From NCBI GenBank assembly GCA_949361645.1, contig OX442417.1, positions 7,486,275 through 7,550,274 on the forward strand: a stretch of 64,000 bases of DNA, written 5' to 3'. Every line of letters begins with the position of its first letter. Position 1 is the first letter of the stretch. Positions 44,945-55,801 of this stretch are shown one piece after another. Position numbers and translations under genes: made by a program. The notes below the pieces were generated by a model. It was not told the DNA's origin and searched no databases. It saw only the letters and a program-made list of their open reading frames with translations. This DNA comes from Spongilla lacustris. Taxonomy: Eukaryota > Porifera > Demospongiae > Spongillida > Spongillidae.

Positions 44945-47900
44945 GAGACTCTTCTCATCCAGTCAGGTAGAGAGACCCCTCTCTTCCAGTCCGGTAGAAG
45001 CACCCCTCCCTTCCAGTCAGGTAGAGAGACCTGTCTCTTCCAGTCAGGTAGAGAGACCTCTCTCTTCCAGTCAGGTAGAGAGACCCCTCTCTTCCAGTCA
45101 GGTAGAGAGACCCCTCTCTTCCAGTCAGGTAGTGAGACACGTCTCTCCCAGTTAAGTAGAGAGACCCCTCTCTTCCAGTCAGGTACAGAGACCCCTGTCT
45201 CCGAGTAAGACAGATAGACCATTCTCTTCCAGTCAGGTACAGAGACCCCCATCTCTGAGTGAGACGGAGAAACCAATCTCTTCCAGTCAGGTAGAGAGAC
45301 ATTACTCTCCAAGTGAAATGGAGAGACCCCTCCTTTCCAGTCAAGTAGAGAGACCCCTCTCTTCCAATCATGTGTAGAGACCGACCTCTCTGTACCAGAG
45401 CAGCAGATAGACTCCTCTGTCTGAGTGACACAGACAGACCCCTCTCTTCCAGTCAGGTACAGAGACTCCTCCCTTTCAATCAGGTAGAGAGACTCTTCTT
45501 TTCCGGTCATGAAGAAAGACCCCTCTCTGAGTGAACAGAAAAAGCATTTTCTTTCTGTCAAATAGAGAGACCCCTCAGGCAGAGATCATCGTTCAGTTCT
45601 GGTCAGGTAGAGAGACCCCACACTTCCAGTCAGTTAGACAGACCCCTCTCTTCCAGTCAGGTAGAGAGACCCCTCTTTTCAAGTCTGGTAGAGAGACCCA
45701 ACTCTTCCAGTAAGGTAGAGAGACCCCTCTTTTCCAGTCACACCTCTTTTCAAGTCAGGTAGAAAGAGCCAACTCTTCCAGTCAGGTAGAGAGACTCCTC
45801 TCTGAGTGAGAAAGAAAGAGCATTTTCTTTCTGTCAATTAGAGAGACCCCTCTCTCAGTGTCAGGCAGAGATCATCCTTCAGTTCCAGTCAGGTACAGAG
45901 ACCACTCTCTTCCAGTCAGGTAGAGAGACCCTTCTCTTCCAGGCAGATAGACAGACACGTCTCTGAGCGAGACAGACAGAGCATTCTCATTTATGTCAGA
46001 TAGAGAGACCCCTCTCTCTGTGTCAGGCAGAGATAATCCTTCAGTTAAAGTCAGGTAGAGAAAACCCACACTTCCAGTCAGGTACAGAGACCTCTCTCTT
46101 CCGGTCAGGGAGAGAGACCATTCTCTTCCAGTCAAATAGAGACACCCCTCTTTTCCAGTCAGTTACAGAGACCCCTGTCTCTGAGTGAAACAGAGAGACC
46201 ATTCTAGTCCAGTCAGGTAGAGAGACCTTCCTCTCCAAGTGAAATGGAGAGACCCCTCTCTTCCAGTCAAATAGAGACCCCTCTCGTCCAGTCATACGTA
46301 GAGACCGACCTCTCTGTACCGGAGCAACAGATAGACTCCTCTGTCAGAGTGACACAGAAAGACCCCTCTCTTCCAGTCAGGTACAGAGACTCCTCCCTTT
46401 CAATCAGGTAGAGAGACTCCTCTTTTCCAGTCATGAAGAGAGACCCCTCTCTGAGTGAGACAGAAAAAGCATTTTCATTCTGTCAAATGGAAAGACCCCT
46501 CACTCTGTGTATGGCAGAGATCATCGTTCAGTTCCAGTCAGGTAGAGAGACCCCTCAGTTAGATCGACCCCACTCTTCCAGTCAGGTAGAGAGACCCCTC
46601 TTTTCAAGTCAGGTAGAGATACCCAACTCGTCCAGGTAGGTAGAGAGACCCTCTCTTCCAGTCAGGTAGAAAGACCCCTCTTTTCAAGTAAGGTAGAGAG
46701 AGACCCCTCTCGTCCAGTTAGGTAGAGAGACCCTTCTCTTCCTAACAAATAAACAGAACCCTCTCTCAGTGTGACAGAAGGAGCATTCTCTTTTATGTCA
46801 CATAGAGAGACCCCTCTCTCTGTGTCAGGCAGAGATCATCCTTCAGTTCCAGTCAGGTAGAGAGACCCCACTCTTCCAGTCAGGTACAGAGACCCCTCTC
46901 TTCCAGTCAGGTACAGAGACCCCTGTCTGTGAGCGCCGTCATACGCATCTACGTTCCTTCCTTCCGCATGGTCTACTTTGGCGGGTGGAGACACGCCGTG
47001 TGTGACTCCTGTTCCTACGTTGGCTCGGTGGGGAAGGGCATCTCTTCCAGTGCGGTAGAGTGACTCTTATCTCCAAGTGAGATGGAGAGACCATCCCTTC
47101 CAGTCCGGTAGAGAGACCGACCTGTCTGTATCAGGGCAGCAGATAGACTCCTCTGGGTGAGTGACACAGAGAGATCCCTCACTTCCAGTCAGGTAGAGAG
47201 ACTGCTCTCTGAGTGAGACAGAAAAAGCATTTTCTTTCTGTCAGACAGAGAGACCCCTCTCTCTGTGTCAGACAGAGATCACCTTTCAGTTCCAGTCAGG
47301 TAGAGATCACCTTTCAGTTCCAGTCAGGTAGAGAGACCACCGTCTCTGAGTGAGACAGAGAGAACATTCACTTCCAGTCAGGTAAAGAGACCTTCCTCTC
47401 CAAGTGATATGGAGAGACCCCTCCCTTCCAGTCAGGTAGAGAGACCCCTCTCTGAGTGAGACAGAAAAAGCATCTTCTTTCTGTCAAATTAAGAGACCCC
47501 TCAGGCAGAGATTATCCTTCAGTTCCAGTCAGGTAGAGAGACTCCTCTCTTCCAGCCAGGTAGAGAGATCCCTCTCTTCCAGTCAGGTAAAGAGACCCCT
47601 TTCTTCCAGTCATGTAGAGAGACCCCTCTCTTCCTGTCAGGTACAGAGACCCCTCTAAGAGTGAGACAGAAAATACATTCTCTTTCTGTCAAATAGAGAG
47701 ACCCCTCTCTCTGTGTCAGGCAGAGATCATCCTTCAGTTCCAGTCAGGTAGAGAGACCCCACTCATCCAGTCAGGTACAGAGACCCCTCTCTTCCGGTCA
47801 GTTAGAGAGACCCTGCTCTTCCAGTCAAGTAGAGAGACCCTTCTTTTCCAGTCAGGTACAGAGACTCCTGTCTGTGAGACCCATCTCTTCCTGTCAGGTA

Positions 47901-50500
47901 GAGTGACTCTTATCTCCAAGTGAGACGGAGAGACCGTCCCTTCCAGTCGGGTAGAGAGACCGACCTGTCTGTATCAGGGCAGCAGATAGACTCCTCTGTG
48001 TGAGTCACACAGAGAGATCCCTCACTTCCAGTCAGGTAGAGAGACCGCTCTCTGAGTGAGACAGAAAAAGCATTTTCTTTCTGTCAGACAGAGACCCCTC
48101 TCTCTGTGTCAGACAGAGATCACCTTTCAGTTCCAGTCAGGTAGAGATCACCTTTCAGTTCCAGTCAGATAGAGAGACCACCGTCTCTGAGTGAGACAGA
48201 GACCATTTACGTCCAGTCAGGTAAAGAGACCTTCCTCTCCTAGTGATATGGAGAGACCCTTCCCTTCCAGTCAGGTAGAGAGACCCCTCTCTGAGTGAGA
48301 CAGAAAAAGCATTTTCTTTCTGTCAAATTAAAAGAACCCTCAGGCAGAGATTATCCTTCAGTTCCAGTCAGGTGGAGAGACTCCTCTCTTCCAGCCAGGT
48401 AGAGAGATCCCTCTCTTCCAGTCAGGTACAGAGACCCCTGTCTGAGAGACCCTTCTCTTCCAGTAAGGTAGAGAGACCACTGTCTTCCAGTGAGGTAGAG
48501 TAACTCTTATCTCCAAGTGAGACGGAGAGACCATCTCTTCTAGTCAGGTAGAGAAACCCCTCTCTGAGTGAGACAGAAAGATCACTCTCTTTCTGTCAGA
48601 CAGAGAGACCTCTCTCTCTGTGTCAGGCAGAGATCACCTTTCAGTTCCACTCAGGAAGACAGACCCCCTTATCTGAGTGAGACAGAGAGACCATTCTCTT
48701 CCAGTCAGGTAAAGAGACCTTCCTCTCCAAGTGAAATGGAGAAACCCCTCCCTTCCAGTCAGGTAGAGAGACTCCTCTCTGAGTGAGACAGAAAAAGCAT
48801 TTTCTTTCTGTCAAATTAAGAGACCTCTCAGGCAGAGATCCAGTCAGGTAGAGAGACCCTACTCTTCTAGTCAGGTACAGAGACCCCTCTCCTCCAGTCA
48901 GGTCGAGAAACCCCTCTTTTCCAGTCAAGTAGAGAGATCTCTCTCTATCAGTCAGGTAGCGAGACCCCTCTCTGAGTGCGACAGAAAGATCATTCTTTTT
49001 CTGTCCGATAGAGAGACCCCTCTCTCTGTGTCAGGCAGAGATCACCTTTCAGTTCCAGTCAAGAAGCGAGACCCCCCGTCTCTGAGTGAGACAGAGAGAC
49101 CTTTCTCTTCCAGTCAGGTAGAGAGACCCCTCTCTGAGTGAGACAGATAAAGCATTTTCTTTCTGTCAAATAGAGAGAACCCTCAGGCAGAGATCATCCT
49201 TCAGTTCCAGTCAGGTAGAGAGACTCAGGTACAGAGACACCTCTCTTCCAGTCAGGTAGAGAGACCCTTCTCTTCCAGACAGATAGGCAGAACCATATCT
49301 GAGTGAGAAAGAAAGAGCATTCTCTTTCTGACAGATAGAGAGAACCCTCTCTGACTGAGTCAGAAAAAGCATTCTCTTTCTGTCAGATAGAGAGACCCCT
49401 CTCTCTGTGTCAGGCAGAGATCATCCTTCAGTTCCAGTCAGGTAGAGAGACCCCATACTTCCAGTCAGGTACAGAGACCCCTCTCTTCCGGTCAGGTAGA
49501 GAGACCCTACTTATCCAGTCCAGTAGAGAGACCTGTCCTTTTTAGTCAGGTACAGAGACCCCTGTCTCGGAGAGACCCTTCTCTTCCAGTCAGGTAGAGA
49601 GACCCGTGTCTTCAAGTCAGGTAGAGTGACTCTTATCTCCAAGTGAGACAGAGAAACCATCCCTTCCAGTCAGGTAGAGAGACCCCTCTCTGAGTGAGAC
49701 AGAACAATCATTCTCTTTCTATCAGACAGAGAGACCCCTCTCTCTGTGTCAGGCAGAGATCACCTTTCAGTTCCAGTCAGGTAGAGAGACCCCCGTCTCT
49801 GAGTGAGACAGAGAGACCCTTTCCTGCCAGTCAGGTAGAGAGACCCCTCTCTGAGTGAGACAGAAAAAGGATTTACTTTCTGTCAAATTAAGAGACCCCT
49901 CAGGCAGAGATCATCCTTCAGTTCCAGTCAGGTAGAGAGACTCCTCTCTTCCAGTCAGGTAGAGAGACCCTTCTTGTCCACACAGATTGACAGAACCCTC
50001 TCTGACTGAGACAGATCTCTTTCTGTCAGATAGAGAGACCCCACTCTCTGTGTCAGGCAGAGATCATCCTTCAGTTCCAGTCAGGTATAGAGAGACCCCT
50101 AACATCCAGTCAGGTAGAGAGACCCCTCTCTTCCTGTCAGGTACAGAGACCCCTCTCTGGGTGAGACAGAAAAAAGTATTCTCTCTCTGTCAAATAGAGA
50201 GACCCCCCTCTCTCTGTGTCAGGCAGAGATCATCCTTCGGTTCCAGTCAGGTAGAGAGACCCCTCTCTTTCCAGTCAGGTAGAGAGACCCCTCTCTTTCC
50301 AGTCAGGTAGAGAGACCCCTGCCTTCCAGTCAGGTAGAGAGACCCCTCTTTTCAAGTCAGGTAGAGAGACCCCGGCCTTCCAGTCAGGTAGAGAGACCCC
50401 TGCTTTCCAGTCAGGTAGAGAGACGCCTCTCGTCCAGTCGGGTAGAGAGACCTTTTCTCCAAGTGAGACGGAGAGACCCCGACCTTCCAGTCCAGGTGGA
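44945..50500 (-). repeat. Right minisatellite array, inverted
   Basis: Same units as the left array on the opposite strand (CCAGTCAGGTAGAGAGACC). The inner part, 44945 to about 46735, does not pair register-for-register with the left array, whereas the outer part does. The frames 44866-45561 (repeating GVSLPDWKR) and 44955-45431 (repeating SLYLTGREG) on the minus strand are two readings of the same repeat. Confidence 0.9.
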
Positions 50501-51868
50501 GGCAGAGTGACTACGTATACAGCAGGTAGGCCTGTCGAGGCCGGCACGCACGTACACGAACCTTAGTTAGTGTGGTAGGACATTGCAGAGCAAGCTGCTC
50601 CAGTTGTTTTTGGGTTCGTACAAGTGTCCTGCTCGTAGCGACCCTGCTTTCTACGAATTCTGTCTGTAACATGAACGAATACGCTACATAATTTCTGAAC
50701 CCATACTTACCTATGCGCGTGCATGTGTACGTACGTACTCTAGCGTCTTTGATGAAGCACGTTCTGGACCACGCGGCTGCATGCACTAGTGTAGCTGCAG
50801 CGCTGTACTAAGCTGCCTTGTTGCTTAAGTTCACCTCCCGCCTTTGTGCGCAGGTAGGCCTATTTGAAATGACGTTCGAATTGAAATGGTGCACACCTAG
50901 TACGGTTTGTTATTAAAACCAGTACAGCTAGCTAACTGCTGTGAAACGAACGTCGCGGTATGGTACGATTTGCGTCCAATAAAGATTCTCTGCTTTTTTT
51001 TTTTTTTTAATGAACAACTCAGTGAAGCATAGGCTCGTTAGCCACGGCTTGGGGATTTTTGATAACACTGGATTTTACAATATTTGCCTATGCATCTGAT
51101 GGGTCACATTTGCGCAGGCGAATGAAAAGTGCGCGCAATGATGTTGAAGAGAAGCATAGTTTAGGAGGGTGGGGCTGTGTTGTGCACAGCGGCAATGTAT
51201 CACGTGAATGTGATAATATTCAATTGTGTTCACGTGAGACCTCTCGTACGCAGACCTAAACATTCATGTTCCACTTTCGTTCAATAATTCCGCGCATGCG
51301 TAAGCGCTGCCAAACTTGGACAGTTTGTAACTTTGTTTCCAGTGGAGGAGAAAATACAAAAGTTAGTTCCACAATTAGAGTACGGCTTCCTCTACAGGTC
51401 TGATAATTCAAAGTTAGCTTTTAACAATGTCAATTAACAGAAACTAATCAACTCCGTTTTAAACGTTTGGCTTCGTTAGTCACCACGCAAGATGGTAAGC
51501 TGTTCATTGGCACGATTATTGGATGCTTCTTTGCATAGATTCACCGTGATATTGGTGATTAATTTGCAATAGCTTGACTTTCAGCAGGGGTTTCCCCACA
51601 AAAACCACATATAAGATAGATCACGTGATAAGTAATTTTAATAGTTATAAAAATTAATTTTTACACACTTCCTGGGTGGTACTGAATGTTGATCATAGCA
51701 TTGGCATGTTTTTAATAAACCGATAACTAAATTTTAATAACTACACATTCATAACTTAAGCTAATGATTGGCATGATTTTTGGTTTAAACAGCATAATTT
51801 TACCATGTTCAGTTCTGGAGTTATGCCAATTCAAAGATTTTGCGCGACTTTTGGATCACCCTGTATAT
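46735..51868 (-). repeat. Right arm of the foldback element
   Basis: Reverse-complement partner of 37152-42420. It includes the single-copy interlude at about 46935-47040 and ends GGATCACCCTGTA at 51867. Confidence 0.85.
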
Positions 51869-52795
51869 GCTTTGGTATAGATATCAATTAAATATAATTT
51901 GTTGTGGGTGAAAAACGGTTCAAAGTATATCTGTTCATTTTCATGCTGCAAAAGTAAAAAAAGCTAGCTATAAGAGGAGTTGCATTGACGTCACGCGCGT
52001 CTTACGTTATGTGTTATTGTTTACTTACGTAAGCTACGTCATTGTTTAGTTATTGATGATGGCACGTCATTGTTTAGTTATTGTTATGGAACAGGTTTCG
52101 GAGTACTACAGCGAGTTATCAGGAGAGGCAAAAGCGCGTTATGAATCGAAGGTTCGCAATAGCGGAATCACAGTCGATCCATACGCCATCAGAGACGATT
52201 GTTGGGTCAAAGAGATGGATGTTGCTAATATTCCAGAGGTCAAATGGAGTGACATGTTTATGTATCTGATTTGTACTCCTAGCCCTTACACTAGAGAAGA
52301 AATGAAGGTATGCGTTATGCATATGTATATGTATGCATGTGGGTATATGTGTTTGTGTGTGCGAAAATGTGATTTGTACAGGCATGGAAAGGGATGACAG
52401 GAAGTGATAGCTACGTGAAAGATGGATGGATACATAACCTCAAAATACATTACTTTCGTTACGGTAATAGTAACCGTTGCGTTGTAATGGGTAAGGTAAG
52501 TTTAATAATAACAAATACATAGTTCAAAGGAATGTGTGTAGGTTAAACACTCCCAAAGGATGAGTGCAGCAGCCCTTGATCCTTGGGTTATTCTTGAGGA
52601 AAGTGGACAGATTTTGTGTGCACATTGCACTTGTATGGCAGGGTATGTCTAACACTTGCACACAAAAGCTTTGAACAAAACAAATGTTTTTATATTGTGC
52701 AGACTGGGCGAGGCTTGCTCTCATATAGCTGCTGTGATTTCATGCTTAGTCAGAGCATATGAATTGTGTCAGAGAAGTGGTGAAGGTGCATGCAC

Positions 52796-54058
52796 TAGGG
52801 TGTGTAACCGGTTATCAGGTTATTCGGGTTATTCGGATATTCGCAAAAACCTATCCGTTCGAATAGTAATTTAGCATTACTCGGAAAAATCGATTATTGG
52901 ATCTGTTCTATTCGAAATAACCGGTTTGTGCATCTCCATTCGGAGGTACTTAGGTATTCGTCGTACGCATCCACAATTCGCCCATTATTCGGATACATTT
53001 TTATGACGATATCCGGATACCCGTTTACGATGTTACGTGTACGACAATAATTACGTCTAATTTGAAGTTAATTAACGTCACTGTTGTTACTATAAATATA
53101 TACGTGGGGACGAGATCAAACTTTGATCTCGTCCATTATAATACAGTACCGGTAATTCGAACTAGCCAAAAGAGATGAGATCACCCTCTTCACGTGTCAT
53201 GACGACGGACAGCTCCAGCTACAAATCAAAGTTAGTTCGCTTAGTGTATTCCAACAAGCTGGTTTCTTGCATCAATCTCTCTGAGCTGGCGATCGTACTA
53301 GGCCTACTTTAGTATTTTCAAAACTCGCAATGGTGAAATGGAGGCTGCATGGCTGGTGGTGCGTAAACGTCTATTCTTTTGGCATCAAGTGCGATGTGTA
53401 CATCTGTAGGTAGACCTCCGCGTGGCCACGCTAACTTAGGTCGGGACACGCCCAACTCGGTATGTGGTTAGGCCAAGCGCTGTGGTTGTGTGCTGAGTGC
53501 ATCTGGTGTGATGTGGGGTAGCTGTGGATGCATGCTGAGGGTACTGATCTGGTGTAATGTGGGTAGTTGTAGGGTGTCTGGTGTACCCATGAGGGCATTT
53601 GGTGTGGTGGGGGTAGGTGTGTTAGTGTGCTGAGGGTATCTGGTGTGATGGGGTAGGTGTGTTAGTGTGCTGAGGGTATCTGGTGTGATGGGGGTATAGG
53701 TGTGTTTGTGTGCTGAAGGCATCTGGTGTGATGTGGGTAGGTGTGTGTGTGCTGAGGGCATCTGGTATGATGGGGGTAGGTGTGTTAGTGTGCTAAGGGT
53801 ATCTGGTGTGATGTGGGTAACTGCAGGAGGGTCTCTGGTGGGATGTGTACATTTAGGTGGCTCAGTGAGCAGAGAACCTGAATAACCTAGGTATTCGGCT
53901 GGCAAATTGTCAAAACCTATTCGGAAAAATCGATTTTCTTTTTTCAAGTATTCGGAAAAATCGATTTTCAGATTCAGAAAAACCTGAAAAATCGATTACT
54001 GTTTTAAAAGTATTCGGAAAAATCGATTTTCATTATTCAGGGGAGGTTACACACCCTA
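52796..54058. mobile_element. 1263-bp hAT-like MITE with perfect 8-bp target duplication
   Basis: Its ends are TAGGGTGTGTAACC and GGTTACACACCCTA (14-base inverted termini), with GCATGCAC on each side (52788-52795, 54059-54066). Subterminal words such as ATTCGGAAAAATCGATT are repeated near both ends, mostly near the right one. It sits within exon 4 of the SWIM-YqaJ gene, and the exon reads on in frame if element and one duplication are ignored. No transposase was recognised inside. Confidence 0.92.
53480..53840. repeat. GTGTGCTGAGGGYATCTGG minisatellite inside the hAT MITE
   Basis: Units of about 35-50 bp with TGTGTTAGTGTGCTGAGGG and TATCTGGTGTGATGGGGGTA are repeated about eight times. The minus-strand frame at 53468-53947 rich in Pro, Thr and His is its translation. 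Confidence 0.85.
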
Positions 54059-54657
54059 GCATGCACCTCTCAAAAGTGCTCATGGCTCCCTGCTGCCAAA
54101 GAGGTAAAACACAGGATAACATCAGCCAATGCACTGCTTGTGTCTTTAGGTTATACCAAGTGAAGTTCGTGAGATCAGTTTTGCACACCATAAAAGCACA
54201 GATCAAAATGCTGTCAGCTCAGGTCATGGTAACACCCAAGCGCCACACTGTGTTAATGCCCCTTCAGAGGCAGATCTTGACACGTTTTTCAAAACAATCA
54301 ATGGTGCTAAGCACAAGCCTGGCATTCTAAAAGTAGTGCCTCCCTATGCTGACCAGTTTGTCCCCCTCAGCTTTACTTCCTTGCTTCCACCCTTGCTCAC
54401 TGATCTGTATGAACCTGAGTATCTGCAAATGGATTATCTTTCACTATTGCAGAAGTGTGAGGATATTGTAAAGACTTTGAAGGTACGAATTATCATGCAT
54501 ACATAATATATCATAACACATATTTATACAGGTATCTAATGAACAGATACAGCATTTGGAGAGCTATACCAAGGGTCAAGCAGTGAACAAAATGTGGTCA
54601 AGGTACAGAGCAGGAAGGATTACTGCATCACGATTTAAATCTGCAGCTTGTACAAGT

Positions 54658-54966
54658 TCACAAATGTATCTCATCTGTGTCTTCATTGTCTTCTGGTATC
54701 TTTTCTGTGTCTTCACTATCTCCTGGTATCTCCTCTGTGTCTTCACTATCTCCTGGTATCTCCTCTGTATCTTCACTGTCTCCTGGTATCTCATCTGTGT
54801 CTTCACTGTCTTCAAACTCTTCACCGCCACCTTCTGCCATGCCTTCACTGTCTCCAAATATATCCTCTGTGTCTTGACTGTTTCCTGGTATTTCCTCTCT
54901 GTGTTCACTGTCCTTTACTAAAGCGTTTTCTTCACGGTGTACTAACGGCAACCAATCGAGTTCCAT
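54658..54966 (-). CDS. Acidic tandem-repeat ORF (102 aa), convergent to the SWIM-YqaJ gene
   Basis: It begins MELDWLPLVHREENALVKDS just inside the right terminal repeat, then carries about five copies of a 10-residue acidic repeat (EDTEEIPGDS and variants), and stops at TGA 54660-54658. The 30-bp unit repeat also reads on the plus strand as hydrophobic frames, which are shadows. Position mirrors the start of the convergent gene, so it may be the first exon of the element's second protein, perhaps once a transposase, cut short by the internal deletion. No domain recognised. Confidence 0.5.
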   Translation of the reverse strand: MELDWLPLVHREENALVKDSEHREEIPGNSQDTEDIFGDSEGMAEGGGEEFEDSEDTDEIPGDSEDTEEIPGDSEDTEEIPGDSEDTEKIPEDNEDTDEIHL

Positions 54967-55171
54967 TAATAGCGCTCTCGCTAAATTGATGACGCACGCA
55001 GCAAAACATGACGCACGAACAAAACATGACGTAACGCAACAAGAAAGTAAACAATACACATGATGTAAGACGCGCGTGACGTCACATGCAACTCCTCTAT
55101 ACGCGATCCCCGCTTGTGCCGAATACAATCACTAGATCCTTCCTTTCCGGAATAATGCTGTGTGTTTGTGC

Positions 55172-55316
<145 letters not shown>

Positions 55317-55531
55317 ACAAAGAGGGGAATTGGTTTCGTACTGTACCAGTGAATATAAGTCTTACTGCATGCGCGTCTTTTTAAGCAATGCCATCATCGG
55401 TAGCGACAATATAATATACCTAATGTTTTTTTTTTTTCAGTTGAATTCTATGCTATGCAGGCACGTGATGAACCTGACCACATTTTCAAGACTTCAACTG
55501 ATTCTGATTCTTCTGAACCATGGCGCAGTTC

Positions 55532-55801
55532 ACTTTGCTTGGTGTCTTATGCCGTGCTGCTGCAGCCTTCTTTGTATTACTGTTCTTCCCTTCTGGTGTG
55601 TTGTGCGTATACATGTTCCCATTGTGCAGACAATCCACTCTGCTAATACCCTCCTCCTCCCTTCAATGCCACCAGCGGTTACTTTGCTTGGTGTCTTATG
55701 CCGTGCTGCTGCAGCCTTCTTTGTATTACTGTTCTTCCCTTCTGGTGTGTTGTGCGTATACATGTTCCCATTGTGCAGACAATCCACTCTGCTAATACCC
55801 T
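55532..55801. repeat. Exact 120-bp direct duplication with 29-bp spacer
   Basis: 55532-55652 and 55681-55801 (beginning ACTTTGCTTGGTGTCTTATG, ending CTAATACCCT) appear identical. A plus-strand frame starting after an acceptor-like T11-CAG at 55440 (EFYAMQARDEPDHIF) reaches into copy 1 as Cys-rich sequence. Coding is uncertain. Confidence 0.85.

Larger units (their letters stand above)
37152..51868. mobile_element. Giant foldback-type element, 14.7 kb palindrome with minisatellite arms
   Basis: Outer ends are inverted: TATACAGGGTGATCCAAAAG at 37153 and its reverse complement ending at 51867. From there inward the two sides match for about 5.2 kb; paired coordinates sum to 89,020 in the outer part (e.g. 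38234 with 50786) and 89,152 further in (e.g. 42121 with 47031), the shift reflecting a 132-bp length difference. The flanking DNA on the two sides is unrelated, and TATA (or TA) borders each end, fitting a target duplication. Each arm has about 1.37 kb of single-copy sequence, then a long 27-bp minisatellite. No transposase is encoded. The layout matches foldback (FB-type) transposons, known for long inverted ends made of short tandem repeats. Confidence 0.8.
52086..54660 (+). pseudogene. SWIM zinc-finger / YqaJ-type nuclease gene, 3'-truncated and interrupted
   Basis: Six exons with GT-AG borders and matching phases: 52086-52307, 52382-52495, 52542-52642, 52703-54103 (split by the 1263-bp hAT MITE), 54150-54482 and from 54532. 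The protein begins MEQVSEYYSELSGEAKARYE, carries a SWIM motif (CAHCTCMAG ... GEACSH) at roughly residues 135-150, then KVVPPYADQFVPLSFTSLLP, and reaches WSRYRAGRITASRFKSA, the conserved start of the YqaJ/lambda-exonuclease-like domain. It then runs into a 30-bp minisatellite, so the catalytic residues of the nuclease are absent. Introns are 46-74 bp. In intact relatives the protein is a nuclear DNA-binding/nuclease candidate. Excluding the insertion, no stop is seen through about 340 residues. Confidence 0.85.
51973..55098. mobile_element. TIR-bounded element with SWIM-YqaJ gene and convergent acidic ORF
   Basis: AGAGGAGTTGCATTGACGTC at 51973 pairs with the reverse complement of the right end (AGAGGAGTTGCATGTGACGT at 55098). 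The match continues inward through CACGCGCGTCTTAC, ATGTG and ATTGTTTACTT for about 65 bp. ATA flanks both ends (51970-51972, 55099-55101). Inside, a plus-strand SWIM-YqaJ gene starts 113 bp from the left end and a minus-strand ORF starts 132 bp from the right end, so the genes converge. The left gene loses its nuclease part where the right ORF ends, suggesting an internal deletion. From memory, ISL2EU-type (PIF-related) elements pair a transposase with a YqaJ nuclease; that is the leading comparison. Confidence 0.75.

Noticed and set aside
38473..50547. Many ORFs of 60-231 codons across the palindrome
   Set aside because: They are translations of the 27-bp repeat in several frames; no start, composition or domain supports genes.
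37152..51868. Palindrome as a hairpin-read or assembly artefact
   Set aside because: Not fully excluded, but unlikely: the centre has 1 kb of unique and over 3 kb of diverged DNA, the arms differ by a unit-sized indel, and both ends stop at the same transposon-like motif.
53468..53947. 159-codon Pro/Thr/His-rich minus-strand ORF
   Set aside because: Translation of the minisatellite inside the hAT MITE.
54648..54989. Leu/Cys/Phe-rich plus-strand frames that look like membrane segments
   Set aside because: They are the other strand of the 30-bp acidic repeat; hydrophobic periodicity comes from the repeat.
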